A DNA stretch of 64,000 nt from Sphingobium lactosutens DS20 (GCF_000445105.1 NZ_ATDP01000110.1:86657-150656), one strand, 5' to 3'. Shown: positions 16,029-25,857, counted from the stretch's first letter. A program made the numbers and translations. The notes: generated by a model not told the origin, from the letters alone.

Positions 16029-17468
16029 TCAGCGTTCGAACCGGTCCGTCACGAACCGGTCGAGCAGGCGCACGCCATAGCCGGTCGCGCCCTTGTCCCA
16101 TGTCGCGCCGGGCTTGTCGGACCAGACCATGCCGGCAATGTCGAGATGCGCCCATTTGACGCCTTCGTCGACGAACCGCTTGATGAACTGGGCGGCGGTG
16201 ATCGACCCGGCATAGCGCGGGCCGATATTCTTCATGTCGGCGATGGGGCTGTCGAGCAGCTTGTCATAGGCGTCGGACAGCGGGAAGCGCCACAGCTTTT
16301 CCCCCACGCTCTGCCCAGCCTTCGCCAGCGCGTCGGCGAGCGCGTCGTCATTGGCGAAGAGGCCGCCATGTTCATGGCCCAGCGCGACGATCATCGCGCC
16401 GGTCAGCGTCGCCAGGTCGACGATCATGTCGGGATTATAGGTTTTCTGAGCCCAGGTGACGGCGTCGCACAGCACCAGCCGCCCTTCGGCATCGGTGTTG
16501 AGCACTTCGATCGTCTGGCCCGACATGGAGGTGACGACATCCCCCGGCCGCTGCGCATTGCCGTCGGGCATATTTTCAACAAGGCCGCAAATGCCCACGA
16601 CCCGCGCCTTCGCCTTGCGCCCGGCCAGCGCCTTCATCGCGCCCGCGACAGCGCCCGCGCCGCCCATGTCCCACTTCATGTCCTCCATGCCCGCGCCGGG
16701 CTTGAGCGAGATGCCGCCGGTATCGAAGGTCACGCCCTTGCCGATGAAGACCAGCGGCTTGTCCTGCGCGCCGTCGGTGCCGTCCCATTCCATCGCCAGC
16801 AGGCGCGGTTCGCGCACCGAACCCTGCGCGACGCCCAGCAAGGCGCCCATGCCAAGCTGCGTCATCGCATCCTTGTCGAGCACGGTGAGCTTGACGCCCA
16901 GCTGTTCGAGATGACGGCAGCGTTCGACGAAGCTTTCGGGATAGAGGATGTTGGCGGGTTCGGCGACCAGTTCGCGGGTGAAGGCGACGCCATCTGCGAG
17001 CGCGGCCTGCCGTTCCCAGGCGGCGTCGGCATCGCCGGCAACGATAGTGATGGCCTTGAGCGTGGGCTTGGCCTTTTCACTCTGGCGCGTGCGGTACGTG
17101 TCGAAGCGCCAGCTGCGCAGGCGCGCACCAAAGGCCAGCGTGGCGGCCGCCCCACCGCCCAGGCCTTCCACCGCCGCATGGGTCGCGCCACTGGTCGCCA
17201 GTTTCGCCACCAGCGCGCCGCCGGCCTTTTCCAGATCCTGGTCGCCGCCCGCCCCGGTGCCGATCAGCAGGACACGAATGGTCCGGCCGCCTTCTTCGGC
17301 GAAACTTTCAAAGCTGCTGCCTGCCTCACCGCTAAAGCGCGAGGCCGTCGCGCCCGCCGACAAAGTCGATGCGGCCGACAGCGGCAGAGCATCAAGCCCG
17401 CCCTTGGCAACGGCCAGGACCAGGGTGTCGGCGGCTTCGGGGCGGGTCGGGCTGAATTGGATATCCAT
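16029..17468 (-). CDS. pepA: Leucyl aminopeptidase (M17)
   Basis: Removes N-terminal residues from peptides using two metal ions. The C-terminal catalytic domain shows 'FIGKGVTFDTGGISLKP', the metal-binding 'MKWDMGGAGAV' and the family signature NTDAEGRL. The start at ATG 17468 (MDIQFSPTRPEA) gives 479 residues, the usual size. The frame stays open far upstream over lptD, but that part is antisense to a real gene. Confidence 0.96.
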   Translation of the reverse strand: MDIQFSPTRPEAADTLVLAVAKGGLDALPLSAASTLSAGATASRFSGEAGSSFESFAEEGGRTIRVLLIGTGAGGDQDLEKAGGALVAKLATSGATHAAVEGLGGGAAATLAFGARLRSWRFDTYRTRQSEKAKPTLKAITIVAGDADAAWERQAALADGVAFTRELVAEPANILYPESFVERCRHLEQLGVKLTVLDKDAMTQLGMGALLGVAQGSVREPRLLAMEWDGTDGAQDKPLVFIGKGVTFDTGGISLKPGAGMEDMKWDMGGAGAVAGAMKALAGRKAKARVVGICGLVENMPDGNAQRPGDVVTSMSGQTIEVLNTDAEGRLVLCDAVTWAQKTYNPDMIVDLATLTGAMIVALGHEHGGLFANDDALADALAKAGQSVGEKLWRFPLSDAYDKLLDSPIADMKNIGPRYAGSITAAQFIKRFVDEGVKWAHLDIAGMVWSDKPGATWDKGATGYGVRLLDRFVTDRFER

Positions 17469-17666
17469 CGGGGCGCTTTTCCTCTTGTCGATGTCTTGGC
17501 GGCGGCCGAGGGCCGCGCTGTCTGTTCCGCAGATAGTGCCGCCCGGCGCGTCTGGCAAAGGCGTTCGACCGATTTTGCATGATTCGATCCACGGCTGGCG
17601 ATTGCGGAGCGCGCGGCAGTGCGATAGGCGGGAAGGCCAGACGCGCCGTCCATAGAGGCCCATTGC

Positions 17667-19937
17667 TTGCAGACCGCCTTGCCTTCCCCATTTTCCTGCG
17701 CTTCCCTCCGTGCCGTCCTGTTGGGCGGCGCGGCGCTGATCGCATGCCAGCCCGCGCTGGCGCAGCAACTGAACGAGCCGCAGACGCCGATCAGCGCGCC
17801 CGACGCGCCCATGCCGACCAGCGACGATCAGATCGGCTTTGCCGCCGACACGCTGGAATATAATAGCGAGACGGAGATCGTCACGGCGAGCGGCAATGTG
17901 CAATTGCTGCGCGAAGGCAATCGCCTGCGCGCCGACAAGGTCGTTTGGGACCGGAATAGCGGCAAGGTGGAGGCACAGGGCAATGTGTCCGTCACCGACC
18001 CCGATGGCAATGTTGCCTATGGCGACCGCTTCGATGTCACCGACAGCCTGAAGGACGGCGCGGTCGACAATATGCTGCTGGTGCTGCAATCGGGCGGGCG
18101 GCTGGCCGCGGTCAAGGGCACCCGCACCAATGGCGTCTACACGCTGGAGCGCGCTGCCTATACCGGCTGCTCGGTCGAGGACAGCGACGGCTGCCCCAAG
18201 GAGCCGACCTGGCAGATCAACGCCGTGCGGGTCGTCTATGACCCGACCCGCGAGCGTGTCACCTATCGCAACGCCAATATCGAGCTGTTTGGCCTGCCGC
18301 TCATTCCACTGCCCGGTTTCAGCCATCCCGTGGGCGACAATGGCGGCAGCGGTCTGCTGGTGCCCAATTTGCGCTACGATCGGAACAATGGTTTTGAAGT
18401 CGCGCTGCCCTATTATTTCAAGCTGGCACCCAATCGCGACCTGACGATCACGCCGCATGTCTATACCGACACGCTGCCGATGCTGGAGACCAATTTCCGG
18501 CACCTCTACGACCGCGGCGCCTATCAAATTACTGGCTACGTGACTCATGGCCGCCGCGTCGCCACAGGCGAAAGCCCGGCGGGAACGACGGCGGCTGACA
18601 GCGAAAAGGATCTTCGCGGCTATCTCGACGCGTCGGGCGCGATGCAATTGTCGCCCGAATGGAGCCTGGACGGGTCGATCCGGGTCGCGACCGATCGCAC
18701 CTTCCTGCGCCGCTACGACATCAGTCGCGAAGACCGGCTGCGGTCGACCATCGGCGCGCAGCGTATCGGCGAGAACAGCTATTTCTCGATTCGCGGCTGG
18801 GCGGTGCAGACGCTGCGCCAAGGCGATTCGCAGGGCCAGACGCCGATCGCGCTGCCGGTCATCGACTATCGGCTGCGGATGAAGGACCCATGGCTGGGCG
18901 GCGTGTTGCAGTTGCAGGCGAACACGTTGGCGATCACCCGCACCGCCGGGCAGGATACACAGCGCGCCTTTGCTGGCGCGGAATGGAATTTGCGCACGCT
19001 GACGGGCCTGGGGCAGGAAGTGACCTTCACAGGCTATCTGCGCGGCGACGTCTATCACAGCAGCGACAATGCGCTGACATCGGTCGCCAGCTATGCGGGC
19101 GATCCGGGCTGGCAGGCGCGCGGTATCGCGGCGGCGGCGGTGGACATGCGCTGGCCGTTCGTGGGCGAAGCCTTTGGCGGCGTGCAGCGGATCGCGCCGC
19201 GCGTCCAGATCGTCGCGTCCCCGCATCTTGCCAACCTGTCGCTGCCCAATGAGGATGCGCGCGCGGTGGACCTGGAGGACAGCAACCTCTTCGCGCTCAA
19301 CCGCTTTGCCGGCTATGACCGGTTCGAGGATAGCTCGCGTGTCACCTACGGTCTGGAATATGGGCTGGACCTGCCCAATTTTTCGCTGAGCGCGATCATC
19401 GGCCAAAGCTATCGACTGGATCGGCAGGAAAGCATTTTGCCCGATGGCACCGGCCTGTCGGATCGCACGTCCGATATCGTCGGGCGCACCACCATCCGCT
19501 ACAAGAATTTCGTCAGCCTGATCCACCGCTATCGGCTGGACAAGGACAATCTGTCGGTGCGCCGCAACGAGATCGACGCGACCGTGGGCAGCAAGAAAAC
19601 CTATGCGATGGTCGGCTATCTGCGGCTCAACCGCAATGCGCTCACCGGGCTGGAGGATTTGCAGGACCGCGAGGAACTGCGCCTCGGCGGCCGAGTGCAG
19701 TTTGCGCGCTTCTGGTCGGTGTTCGGATCGACCGTCGTCGACCTTACCGACGCGAAGGAAGACCCGGTCAGCATATCGGACGGCTATGAACCGGTCCGCC
19801 ACCGGCTGGGCGTCGCTTATGAAGATGACTGCCTGACGCTGGGCTTCACCTGGCGACGCGATTACCAGACCAATGGCGACGCGCGAAAGGGCAATGGTTT
19901 CCAGCTACGGCTAGCTTTCCGCAATATTGGCATATAA
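17667..19937 (+). CDS. lptD: LPS-assembly protein LptD
   Basis: Outer-membrane beta-barrel that inserts lipopolysaccharide into the outer leaflet. The predicted start is TTG at 17667, followed by a signal peptide ending near 'CQPALAQ'. The N-terminal OstA/LptA-like domain has 'FAADTLEYNSETEIVTASGNV', split here as repeated beta strands; the long C-terminal part is a barrel with alternating aromatic strands. The 756 residues fit LptD. It heads lptD-surA-pdxA-rsmA, a conserved order, and is divergent from pepA. Confidence 0.94.
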   Translation: MQTALPSPFSCASLRAVLLGGAALIACQPALAQQLNEPQTPISAPDAPMPTSDDQIGFAADTLEYNSETEIVTASGNVQLLREGNRLRADKVVWDRNSGKVEAQGNVSVTDPDGNVAYGDRFDVTDSLKDGAVDNMLLVLQSGGRLAAVKGTRTNGVYTLERAAYTGCSVEDSDGCPKEPTWQINAVRVVYDPTRERVTYRNANIELFGLPLIPLPGFSHPVGDNGGSGLLVPNLRYDRNNGFEVALPYYFKLAPNRDLTITPHVYTDTLPMLETNFRHLYDRGAYQITGYVTHGRRVATGESPAGTTAADSEKDLRGYLDASGAMQLSPEWSLDGSIRVATDRTFLRRYDISREDRLRSTIGAQRIGENSYFSIRGWAVQTLRQGDSQGQTPIALPVIDYRLRMKDPWLGGVLQLQANTLAITRTAGQDTQRAFAGAEWNLRTLTGLGQEVTFTGYLRGDVYHSSDNALTSVASYAGDPGWQARGIAAAAVDMRWPFVGEAFGGVQRIAPRVQIVASPHLANLSLPNEDARAVDLEDSNLFALNRFAGYDRFEDSSRVTYGLEYGLDLPNFSLSAIIGQSYRLDRQESILPDGTGLSDRTSDIVGRTTIRYKNFVSLIHRYRLDKDNLSVRRNEIDATVGSKKTYAMVGYLRLNRNALTGLEDLQDREELRLGGRVQFARFWSVFGSTVVDLTDAKEDPVSISDGYEPVRHRLGVAYEDDCLTLGFTWRRDYQTNGDARKGNGFQLRLAFRNIGI

Positions 19938-20022
19938 GGAACGGGCTTCGTCCTCTCGTCAGGGCCGGTTAAGGCGGGGCTGTGCATCAGGCGCGGACCC
20001 GCATTGGAGTTTATTGCCGACG

Positions 20023-21411
20023 ATGCTGCCTGCCGTTTCCTCGTCCAGCCGCCTGACCCGCGGCGCGCGTGTCCGCTTGCGCACCCTTGTCCTGTCATCG
20101 GCCCTGGTCGCCGCGGGCATCCAGCCCGTCGCCGCACAGACGGTCGACGACGATGACGCGAGCATGACCACGCAGCAGCTGAACCTGCCGCAGGACGTCA
20201 CCGTCTTTGGCAAGAGCGATCCCAATGTTCGCAAGGCTACGGCCATCGTCAACGGCCGCATCATCACCGGCACCGATGTCGACCAGCGCCTGGCGCTGAT
20301 CATCACCGCCAATGGCGGCAAGGTTTCGGATGAGGAAAAGGAGCGGCTGCGCGTGCAGGTGCTGCGCAACCTGATCGATGAGACGCTCCAGATTCAGGAA
20401 GCGGCCGCCAACGACATCAAAATCGCGCCGGAAGAAATCGAGCAGAGCTATCAGCGGGTCGCGGCCAATTTCCGCAAATCCCCCGCCGAATTCGACGCCT
20501 ATTTGCGCAGCCAGGGCAGTTCGGCCGCCAGCATCAAGCGCCAGATCGAAGGCGAGCTGGCGTGGAGCCGCCTGCTCCGTCGCAACATCCAGCCCTTCGT
20601 CAACGTGTCCGAAGACGAAGTCAAATCGGTCATCGACCGGCTGAACGCGGCCAAGGGCAGCGACGAATATCGGATCGGCGAAATCTATCTGTCGGCGACG
20701 CCCGAAAACCAGGCGCAGATTGTCGCCAATGCACGCAACATCATCCAGCAAATCCAGCAGGGCGGCAGCTTCCAGGCCTATGCCCGGCAGTTTTCCGAAG
20801 CCTCCACTGCGGCCGTCGGCGGCGATCTGGGCTGGATTCGTCCCGCGCAATTGCCACCTGAACTGGCGCAGGCTGCCGCCGAGATGCAGGTCGGCCAGAT
20901 TGCCGGCCCCATCGAGACGGTGGGCGGGGTGTCGATCATCTACGTCATGGACAAGCGCAAGGTGCTGACCGCCGATCCGCGTGACGCATTGCTGAGCCTG
21001 AAGCAATTGTCCGTCATGTTCCCCAAGGGCACCACCAAGGAACAGGCAGGCGCCAAGGCCGCGGAATTCGCCGCGGCGGTGAAGGAAATCAAGGGTTGCG
21101 GCCAAGCCAATGAGATTGGCGCGCGCATCGGCGCGGATGTGGTCGACAACGACAATGTGAAGGTGCGCGACCTGCCGCCGCAATTGCAGGAAATCCTGCT
21201 GAACCTCCAAGTCGGTGAAACCACCCCGCCCTTCGGATCGATCACGGACGGCGTGCGGGTTCTAGTGGTGTGCGGACGCGACGATCCGGCGTCGGCGAAT
21301 GCGCCCAATGCTGACCAGATCATGGCGCAGCTGGAAGAGGAACGGGTCAACAAGCGCGCGCGCATCTATTTGCGTGACCTTCGCCGCGATGCGGTCATCG
21401 ATTATAACTGA
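20023..21411 (+). CDS. surA: Periplasmic chaperone/peptidylprolyl isomerase SurA
   Basis: Guides outer-membrane proteins such as LptD. Starting at ATG 20023, the leader (about residues 1-38) ends 'AAGIQPVAAQ'. The SurA N-domain follows ('ATAIVNGRIITGTDVDQRLAL' pattern, 'QVLRNLIDETLQIQEA'). One clear parvulin domain is visible with 'YRIGEIYLSATPENQ' and 'GGDLGWIRPAQLPPEL'; a second one further on is degenerate. The 462 residues agree with SurA. Confidence 0.92.
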   Translation: MLPAVSSSSRLTRGARVRLRTLVLSSALVAAGIQPVAAQTVDDDDASMTTQQLNLPQDVTVFGKSDPNVRKATAIVNGRIITGTDVDQRLALIITANGGKVSDEEKERLRVQVLRNLIDETLQIQEAAANDIKIAPEEIEQSYQRVAANFRKSPAEFDAYLRSQGSSAASIKRQIEGELAWSRLLRRNIQPFVNVSEDEVKSVIDRLNAAKGSDEYRIGEIYLSATPENQAQIVANARNIIQQIQQGGSFQAYARQFSEASTAAVGGDLGWIRPAQLPPELAQAAAEMQVGQIAGPIETVGGVSIIYVMDKRKVLTADPRDALLSLKQLSVMFPKGTTKEQAGAKAAEFAAAVKEIKGCGQANEIGARIGADVVDNDNVKVRDLPPQLQEILLNLQVGETTPPFGSITDGVRVLVVCGRDDPASANAPNADQIMAQLEEERVNKRARIYLRDLRRDAVIDYN

Positions 21412-22414
21412 CGCTGTGCCTCCGCTGGCGCCCTTCGCCGTGTCGCTGGGCGATCCGGCCGGGATTGGCCCGGAAATCGTCGCCAAAAGCTGGGTGATGC
21501 GTGAAGCGCGCGGCCTGCCGCCCTTTTTCGCGGTGGGCGATGTAGCATCGTTGCGCGCCGTCTGGCTCGGCCCGGTCGAGCGGATCGACAGCCCGGAGGA
21601 GGCCGCCGAGGTGTTCCCGCGCGCGCTGCCCTGCCTTCAGGTCGCAGACGCGGGCGAGATCGTTCCCGGCGCGCCCGGCGTCGATGGCGCGCGGGTCGCG
21701 TTCCAGTCGCTGGAGGTCGCCGTTGGCCTGGCCCGTTCCGGGTCCGCGGCGGGGATCGTCACCGCGCCGGTCGGCAAGGAACAGCTTTATGGCGTGGGCT
21801 TCACACATCCCGGCCAGACCGAATTCATCGCAGAACGCTGCGGCGTCGCCCCTCACAACGCCGTGATGATGCTGGCCGGGCCAGCGCTCAAGGTCGTGCC
21901 GATCACGATCCATATCGCGCTCGCCGACGTGTCCGCCGCGCTGACCATCGACCTGATCCGTGCCCGGGCGCTGACCACGGCCAAGGGATTGCAGCGCAAT
22001 TTTAATATCGGCCGGCCACGGCTGGCAGTGGCGGGGCTCAACCCCCATGCGGGCGAGAATGGCGCGCTGGGTCGCGAAGAGATCGAGGTCATTCGTCCCG
22101 CCATTGAGCAATTGCGCGCCGATGGTCTGGATATTGTCGGGCCGCTGGCCGCCGACGGCATGTTCCACGCGCGCGCGCGCGAAACCTATGATGCCGCGCT
22201 GTGCATGTATCACGACCAGGCGCTGATCCCGATAAAAACGCTGAATTTTGACGAAGGCGTCAATATCACGCTGGGCCTGCCGATCGTTCGCACGTCGCCC
22301 GACCATGGCACGGCCTTTGGCATTGCCGGCACGGACAGCGCCAATCCCGGCGCGATGATGGCGGCGCTCAAAATGGCGGCCGAAGCGGCGCGCGCACGCA
22401 TCCTGCATGGCTGA
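21389..22414 (+). CDS. pdxA: 4-hydroxythreonine-4-phosphate dehydrogenase
   Basis: Oxidises 4-phosphohydroxy-L-threonine in pyridoxal phosphate synthesis. Typical PdxA features: 'VSLGDPAGIGPEIVAK' near the N-terminus, 'GIVTAPVGKEQL', 'HPGQTEFIAE', the zinc-binding His in 'GLNPHAGENG' and 'MYHDQALIPIKTL', and 'RTSPDHGTAFGIAG'. The start is ATG 21389 (23-nt overlap with surA) or GTG 21416 just after the surA stop; neither has a strong ribosome site. Confidence 0.94.
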   Translation: MRSSIITDAVPPLAPFAVSLGDPAGIGPEIVAKSWVMREARGLPPFFAVGDVASLRAVWLGPVERIDSPEEAAEVFPRALPCLQVADAGEIVPGAPGVDGARVAFQSLEVAVGLARSGSAAGIVTAPVGKEQLYGVGFTHPGQTEFIAERCGVAPHNAVMMLAGPALKVVPITIHIALADVSAALTIDLIRARALTTAKGLQRNFNIGRPRLAVAGLNPHAGENGALGREEIEVIRPAIEQLRADGLDIVGPLAADGMFHARARETYDAALCMYHDQALIPIKTLNFDEGVNITLGLPIVRTSPDHGTAFGIAGTDSANPGAMMAALKMAAEAARARILHG

Positions 22415-23246
22415 CGAACGACCGGCGCTGCCGCCGTTGCGGGATGTCATTGTGCGACACGGGCTGGCCGCCAGCAAGGCGCTGGGGCAGAATTTCCTGC
22501 TGGACGAACAGTTGCTCGATCGTATCGCAGCCATCCCCGGCCCGCTCAAAGACAAACCGGCTTTCGAAGTAGGCCCCGGCCCCGGCGGCCTGACGCGCGC
22601 CATCCTGCGCGCAGGCGCGCGGTTGGTAGCGGTGGAGCGCGACGATCGCTGCCTGCCTGCGCTCGCTGAACTGGCCGATGCCTTTCCCGGTCAGTTGACG
22701 GTGATCGCGGGCGACGCCATGCAGGTCGATGCCCAGGCAGAAGCGGGCGATGGCGCGCATATCATCGCGAATCTGCCCTATAATGTAGGCACGCCATTGC
22801 TGGTGGGATGGCTTTCAGCGACCTGGACGCCGCTCCCCTGGTGGTCGAGCCTGACCCTGATGTTCCAGATGGAGGTCGCGGAACGCATCGTCGCGAAGCC
22901 CGGCACGGATCATTATGGGCGCCTGGCCGTCCTGTCGCAGTGGCGCAGCGATGCGCGGATCGCGATGAAGGTGCATCGCAGCGCCTTCACGCCACCACCC
23001 AAGGTCATGTCCGCCGTCGTCCACATCACGCCCAAGCCTGCGCCCGAAGGCGTGCAGTTGAAGATGCTGGAGCGACTGACCGCGGCGGCCTTTGGTCAGC
23101 GGCGCAAGATGATTCGCCAGAGCCTGAAGGCATTGCCCGGCGCGCTGGAGGCGTTGGTGGCCGAAGGCATCGATCCCCAGCGCCGCGCCGAAACCGTCAG
23201 CGTCGAGGAGTTCGTTGCCGTTGCCCGGCGGTTGAGCCGAGACTGA
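22407..23246 (+). CDS. rsmA: 16S rRNA (adenine1518-N6/adenine1519-N6)-dimethyltransferase
   Basis: Dimethylates two adjacent adenines near the 3' end of 16S rRNA. It has 'SKALGQNFLLDEQLLDRI', the SAM motif 'FEVGPGPGGLTRAIL' and the catalytic NLPYNVGTPL. Its 279 residues are standard. The ATG overlaps the pdxA stop by 8 nt. It converges on the M56 peptidase gene, whose stop is 3 bp away. Confidence 0.96.
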   Translation: MADERPALPPLRDVIVRHGLAASKALGQNFLLDEQLLDRIAAIPGPLKDKPAFEVGPGPGGLTRAILRAGARLVAVERDDRCLPALAELADAFPGQLTVIAGDAMQVDAQAEAGDGAHIIANLPYNVGTPLLVGWLSATWTPLPWWSSLTLMFQMEVAERIVAKPGTDHYGRLAVLSQWRSDARIAMKVHRSAFTPPPKVMSAVVHITPKPAPEGVQLKMLERLTAAAFGQRRKMIRQSLKALPGALEALVAEGIDPQRRAETVSVEEFVAVARRLSRD

Positions 23247-23249
23247 GCC

Positions 23250-24797
23250 TCAATAGCCTTCGCCGTCCAGTTCGGCGATATTCTCATCAATGTCGCGCAG
23301 GGCCTCGGCGCGCGCCTGCGCCGGCAGGCCAGCCGCGGCGATTTGCGCCCGCGCCGCGATCAGGCCGCTGCGTGCCGCCACTTTACCCAGATGCTCGGCC
23401 TGGCGCGCCTGCGCTTCGATCGCCTTCTGACAGATCCGCACCCGAATGTGCCGCCGGCCATTGGCATCGACCGCTTCACGATGACTGGTGAGCCCCCTGC
23501 CCTCGCACCCGTCCCGTACGTCGACGATAGGCACCATGCGGGCGATCTCCTCCTCCGTCGGGACGCGATGCGTCTCGACGCGGCCATCGGCGTGGGTGAC
23601 AATGATACGCCCCTTTTCGCTGCGCACCGTGACGGGTGGCGTCGGCGGAACAGGCGGACTGGGCGGCGTCATGTCAGCAGCCGGGGGGACTGGTGCGATC
23701 GGCGCCACGGGTGCAGGCGCGGCGACAGCGTCCCTATGAGGCGCGGCTGGCGCATCAGGGCTCGACGGCTTGGCTGGGGCGTCCATCACGGCAGGGGTGA
23801 TGGACGCCTGAGCGGGTTGCGCGACGAGGTCGGTCAATCGCGCTAGGTCGACCTGTTCCACCTTTTGCGTGATGGCCGCCATCTGCTTTGCGGCCCGGCT
23901 GCCCGACGCCGTTAGCGCCAGGCCGGCTACGGTGGCCAACCCAACCGTCGCCATGCCCCAACTGATGCGGCGCAATGATGCTTCATGACTGGATAACATT
24001 TTCAGCCTCCCTTTCAGCGTGGCGAGACGGGTCAGATGGCAGGCAGCAGCATAATGGCGGCCGCCAGCGGCCTTGAGAATGGCGCGACCATAGGCATGGG
24101 CCTGATCATTGCCGTAGAGCGAGAGGACGCGCGCGTCGCAGGCGGTTTCCTGGTCAGCGCGATAGGCCCGATAGGCAATCCATGCGATAGGATTGCACCA
24201 GTGAAATGCCAGCAGCAGCAGGGCGATCATATTCGCCAGAAGATCGCCGCTATGATGGTGCGCGCGTTCGTGGGCGATCGCCATGTCCTGTTCCTGTGCG
24301 TCATAGCGCAGGGCGAAATCGGGCGGCAGTACGATATGCGGGTGCAGCACGCCAAAGGCGAGCGGGCCAGACGCCTGTGGACTGGTGATAATCCGAATGC
24401 GGCCTTCCTGCCCCACCGGCGTCGCATCCTTCACGATGAGCCGACGGAACCGCACATAGCCAATGATCTGGACAGCCATGAAGATGGCCGTCCCGGTCAG
24501 CCACAAGGCGATCGCCAGTTCCAGCCAGGGCAAGGCCGGGCTGGCCACCGTGGTTTGCGCGGCAGTGGGCATGGCCAGCATGGCGGGCAAGCCGGACTGA
24601 TCCATCGCCTGATGCAAAGGCGAAGGATCCGCCACCCGATCGGGAAGCGCAGGCAGGACCATGCGCGCAAACGGGAGGACCCAAAGCATATAGGCGGCGC
24701 TCGCCCCCAGCCACCGCGCCACAGGTCGCCTTATCATCATGACAAGCGCCATCAGCAGGCTGGAGGCGACCATCGTTTCGACCAGCCAGATGATCAT
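23250..24797 (-). CDS. BlaR1-like M56 membrane metallopeptidase with unusual C-terminal region
   Basis: A membrane sensor-protease of 515 residues. Transmembrane segments lie near residues 3-22, 33-50, 93-112, 186-205 and 275-292. The zinc protease motif is HERAH (about 176-180), with a downstream Glu in 'RADQETACDARVL'. In BlaR1/MecR1 the extracellular end is a penicillin-binding domain; here it is instead a Pro/Ala-rich linker (about 340-385), then 'GRIIVTHADGRVETHRVP' and a helical, charged tail. No SxxK/SxN/KTG set is seen, so it does not look like a beta-lactam sensor. It overlaps the BlaI-type regulator gene by 4 nt. Confidence 0.88.
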   Translation of the reverse strand: MIIWLVETMVASSLLMALVMMIRRPVARWLGASAAYMLWVLPFARMVLPALPDRVADPSPLHQAMDQSGLPAMLAMPTAAQTTVASPALPWLELAIALWLTGTAIFMAVQIIGYVRFRRLIVKDATPVGQEGRIRIITSPQASGPLAFGVLHPHIVLPPDFALRYDAQEQDMAIAHERAHHHSGDLLANMIALLLLAFHWCNPIAWIAYRAYRADQETACDARVLSLYGNDQAHAYGRAILKAAGGRHYAAACHLTRLATLKGRLKMLSSHEASLRRISWGMATVGLATVAGLALTASGSRAAKQMAAITQKVEQVDLARLTDLVAQPAQASITPAVMDAPAKPSSPDAPAAPHRDAVAAPAPVAPIAPVPPAADMTPPSPPVPPTPPVTVRSEKGRIIVTHADGRVETHRVPTEEEIARMVPIVDVRDGCEGRGLTSHREAVDANGRRHIRVRICQKAIEAQARQAEHLGKVAARSGLIAARAQIAAAGLPAQARAEALRDIDENIAELDGEGY

Positions 24798-25162
24798 GGC
24801 TTGAGCCCTTTCAGAATATCCTCCAGCTCGGCGATATCCTCCGCGCTCAGCTGATCCTGGCTCGCAAGCTGAGCTACGAGCGGCGAGACGCGGCCACCAA
24901 ATAGGCGGTTGACCAGGCGGCCTGATTCACTTGCGACATAGTCGTCACGCTGGATGAGGGGGCGATAAAGGAAACGACGGCCGTCCTGATCAGCAGCGAT
25001 TACATCCTTCGCCATCAGCCGGGACAGCAAGGTTTTGACCGTTTGAAGGCTCCAGTCGCGGGAGGCCGTAACCTGTTCAGCGACATCATTGGCGGTGCGG
25101 GGCGAGGTTTCCCATAGCGCCTCCATCACGACCAATTCGGCTTCGCTGATTTTCTCGCTCAC
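24794..25162 (-). CDS. BlaI/MecI/CopY-family repressor
   Basis: A winged-helix repressor of 122 residues if started at GTG 25162 (VSEKISEAELVVMEALW), which has AGGCGG upstream. An ATG at 25225 would add 21 residues but would place both operator dyads (25190-25220) inside the coding region, so the GTG is preferred. The core 'TANDVAEQVTASRDWSLQTVKTLLSRLMAKDVI' is the DNA-binding part; the cleavage and dimer region follows. BlaI-type repressors are inactivated by proteolysis after a signal from the neighbouring M56 peptidase. Confidence 0.93.
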   Translation of the reverse strand: MSEKISEAELVVMEALWETSPRTANDVAEQVTASRDWSLQTVKTLLSRLMAKDVIAADQDGRRFLYRPLIQRDDYVASESGRLVNRLFGGRVSPLVAQLASQDQLSAEDIAELEDILKGLKP

Positions 25163-25189
25163 GATCCGCCTCGACTCGATGACTGCAAC

Positions 25190-25220
25190 TACATTTGTAA
25201 TCGCATCGTTTACATCTGTA
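25190..25220 (-). promoter_or_regulatory. Two BlaI-type operator dyads
   Basis: TACATTTGTA (25190-25199) and TACATCTGTA (25211-25220), spaced 21 bp centre to centre. Both match the TACA-N2-TGTA core of BlaI/MecI operators. They lie 28-58 bp upstream of the GTG start of the repressor, so autorepression of the repressor-protease operon is expected. Confidence 0.8.
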
Positions 25221-25269
25221 GTCAACAGCCATCCGTCGTCACCGAGGGGAGAAGCGGATCATCCTGATA

Positions 25270-25677
25270 TCAGCCAGTGACCCGCAATCCGAACATGGCA
25301 CGGCGATCGGCCGGACGAGCGGTCGGGCCACGAGGCGCGCCACGCGCCTGCCCGGGATAATCCGATGTCAGCGCCGAGGCATAAACGGGTCTGTCCGGCG
25401 CCTTTTCCGGCCCGGTCGCCTTCATCACGTCCTCAACGTTGATCGGCTTGTCGAAGGCGACGCCGAACTGGGCGCCACCGCACCAAACGACGCGCGCTGG
25501 GATCGTGAAGCGCCCGCGCGTCAGGATAATTCGCGTGCCGACATCGAGCACCGGCCCCTGTACCCGGGCACCGCCTTCGGAAATATCGCGTATCCGCACT
25601 AGTTCGACGTCGGATGCATCATGTTGGGTCTTCATATTCGCGGCCATGAAGACATTGGAGCGTTTGGGGCGATCCAT
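25270..25677 (-). CDS. PilZ-domain protein
   Basis: A 135-residue protein with a single PilZ fold. The N-terminal part is rich in Arg and Lys (MDRPKRSNVFMAANMK), then 'LVRIRDISEGGARVQG' gives the D/N-x-S-x-x-G motif, and 'RFTIPARVVWCGGAQFGVAFD' completes the barrel. PilZ domains bind cyclic di-GMP in many proteins. The RxxxR motif is not clear (only RSNVF), so binding is uncertain. The C-terminal 45 residues look disordered. Confidence 0.8.
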   Translation of the reverse strand: MDRPKRSNVFMAANMKTQHDASDVELVRIRDISEGGARVQGPVLDVGTRIILTRGRFTIPARVVWCGGAQFGVAFDKPINVEDVMKATGPEKAPDRPVYASALTSDYPGQARGAPRGPTARPADRRAMFGLRVTG

Positions 25678-25857
25678 GATCTTTCTCGCAACGATGGACG
25701 GCGCGGATGAGACGCCCTTGGATCGCTTGCGCCGTCAGTCCCTGCGTGGCGGGACGATGCGACCCGGGTCGGCTGCTACACGGGTAACGATTGGATCAGG
25801 CCAAAAGGTTCCCGATCCGACTGCAATGTATAGAATGGACACCGGCCCGTAAAGGTC

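Noticed and set aside
16029..19802. A 1257-codon minus-strand open frame
   Set aside because: Only its last 479 codons are pepA. The rest is antisense to lptD and open because of high GC content.
23250..25162. Beta-lactam resistance operon
   Set aside because: No beta-lactamase or penicillin-binding domain; the M56 protease ends in an unrelated region.
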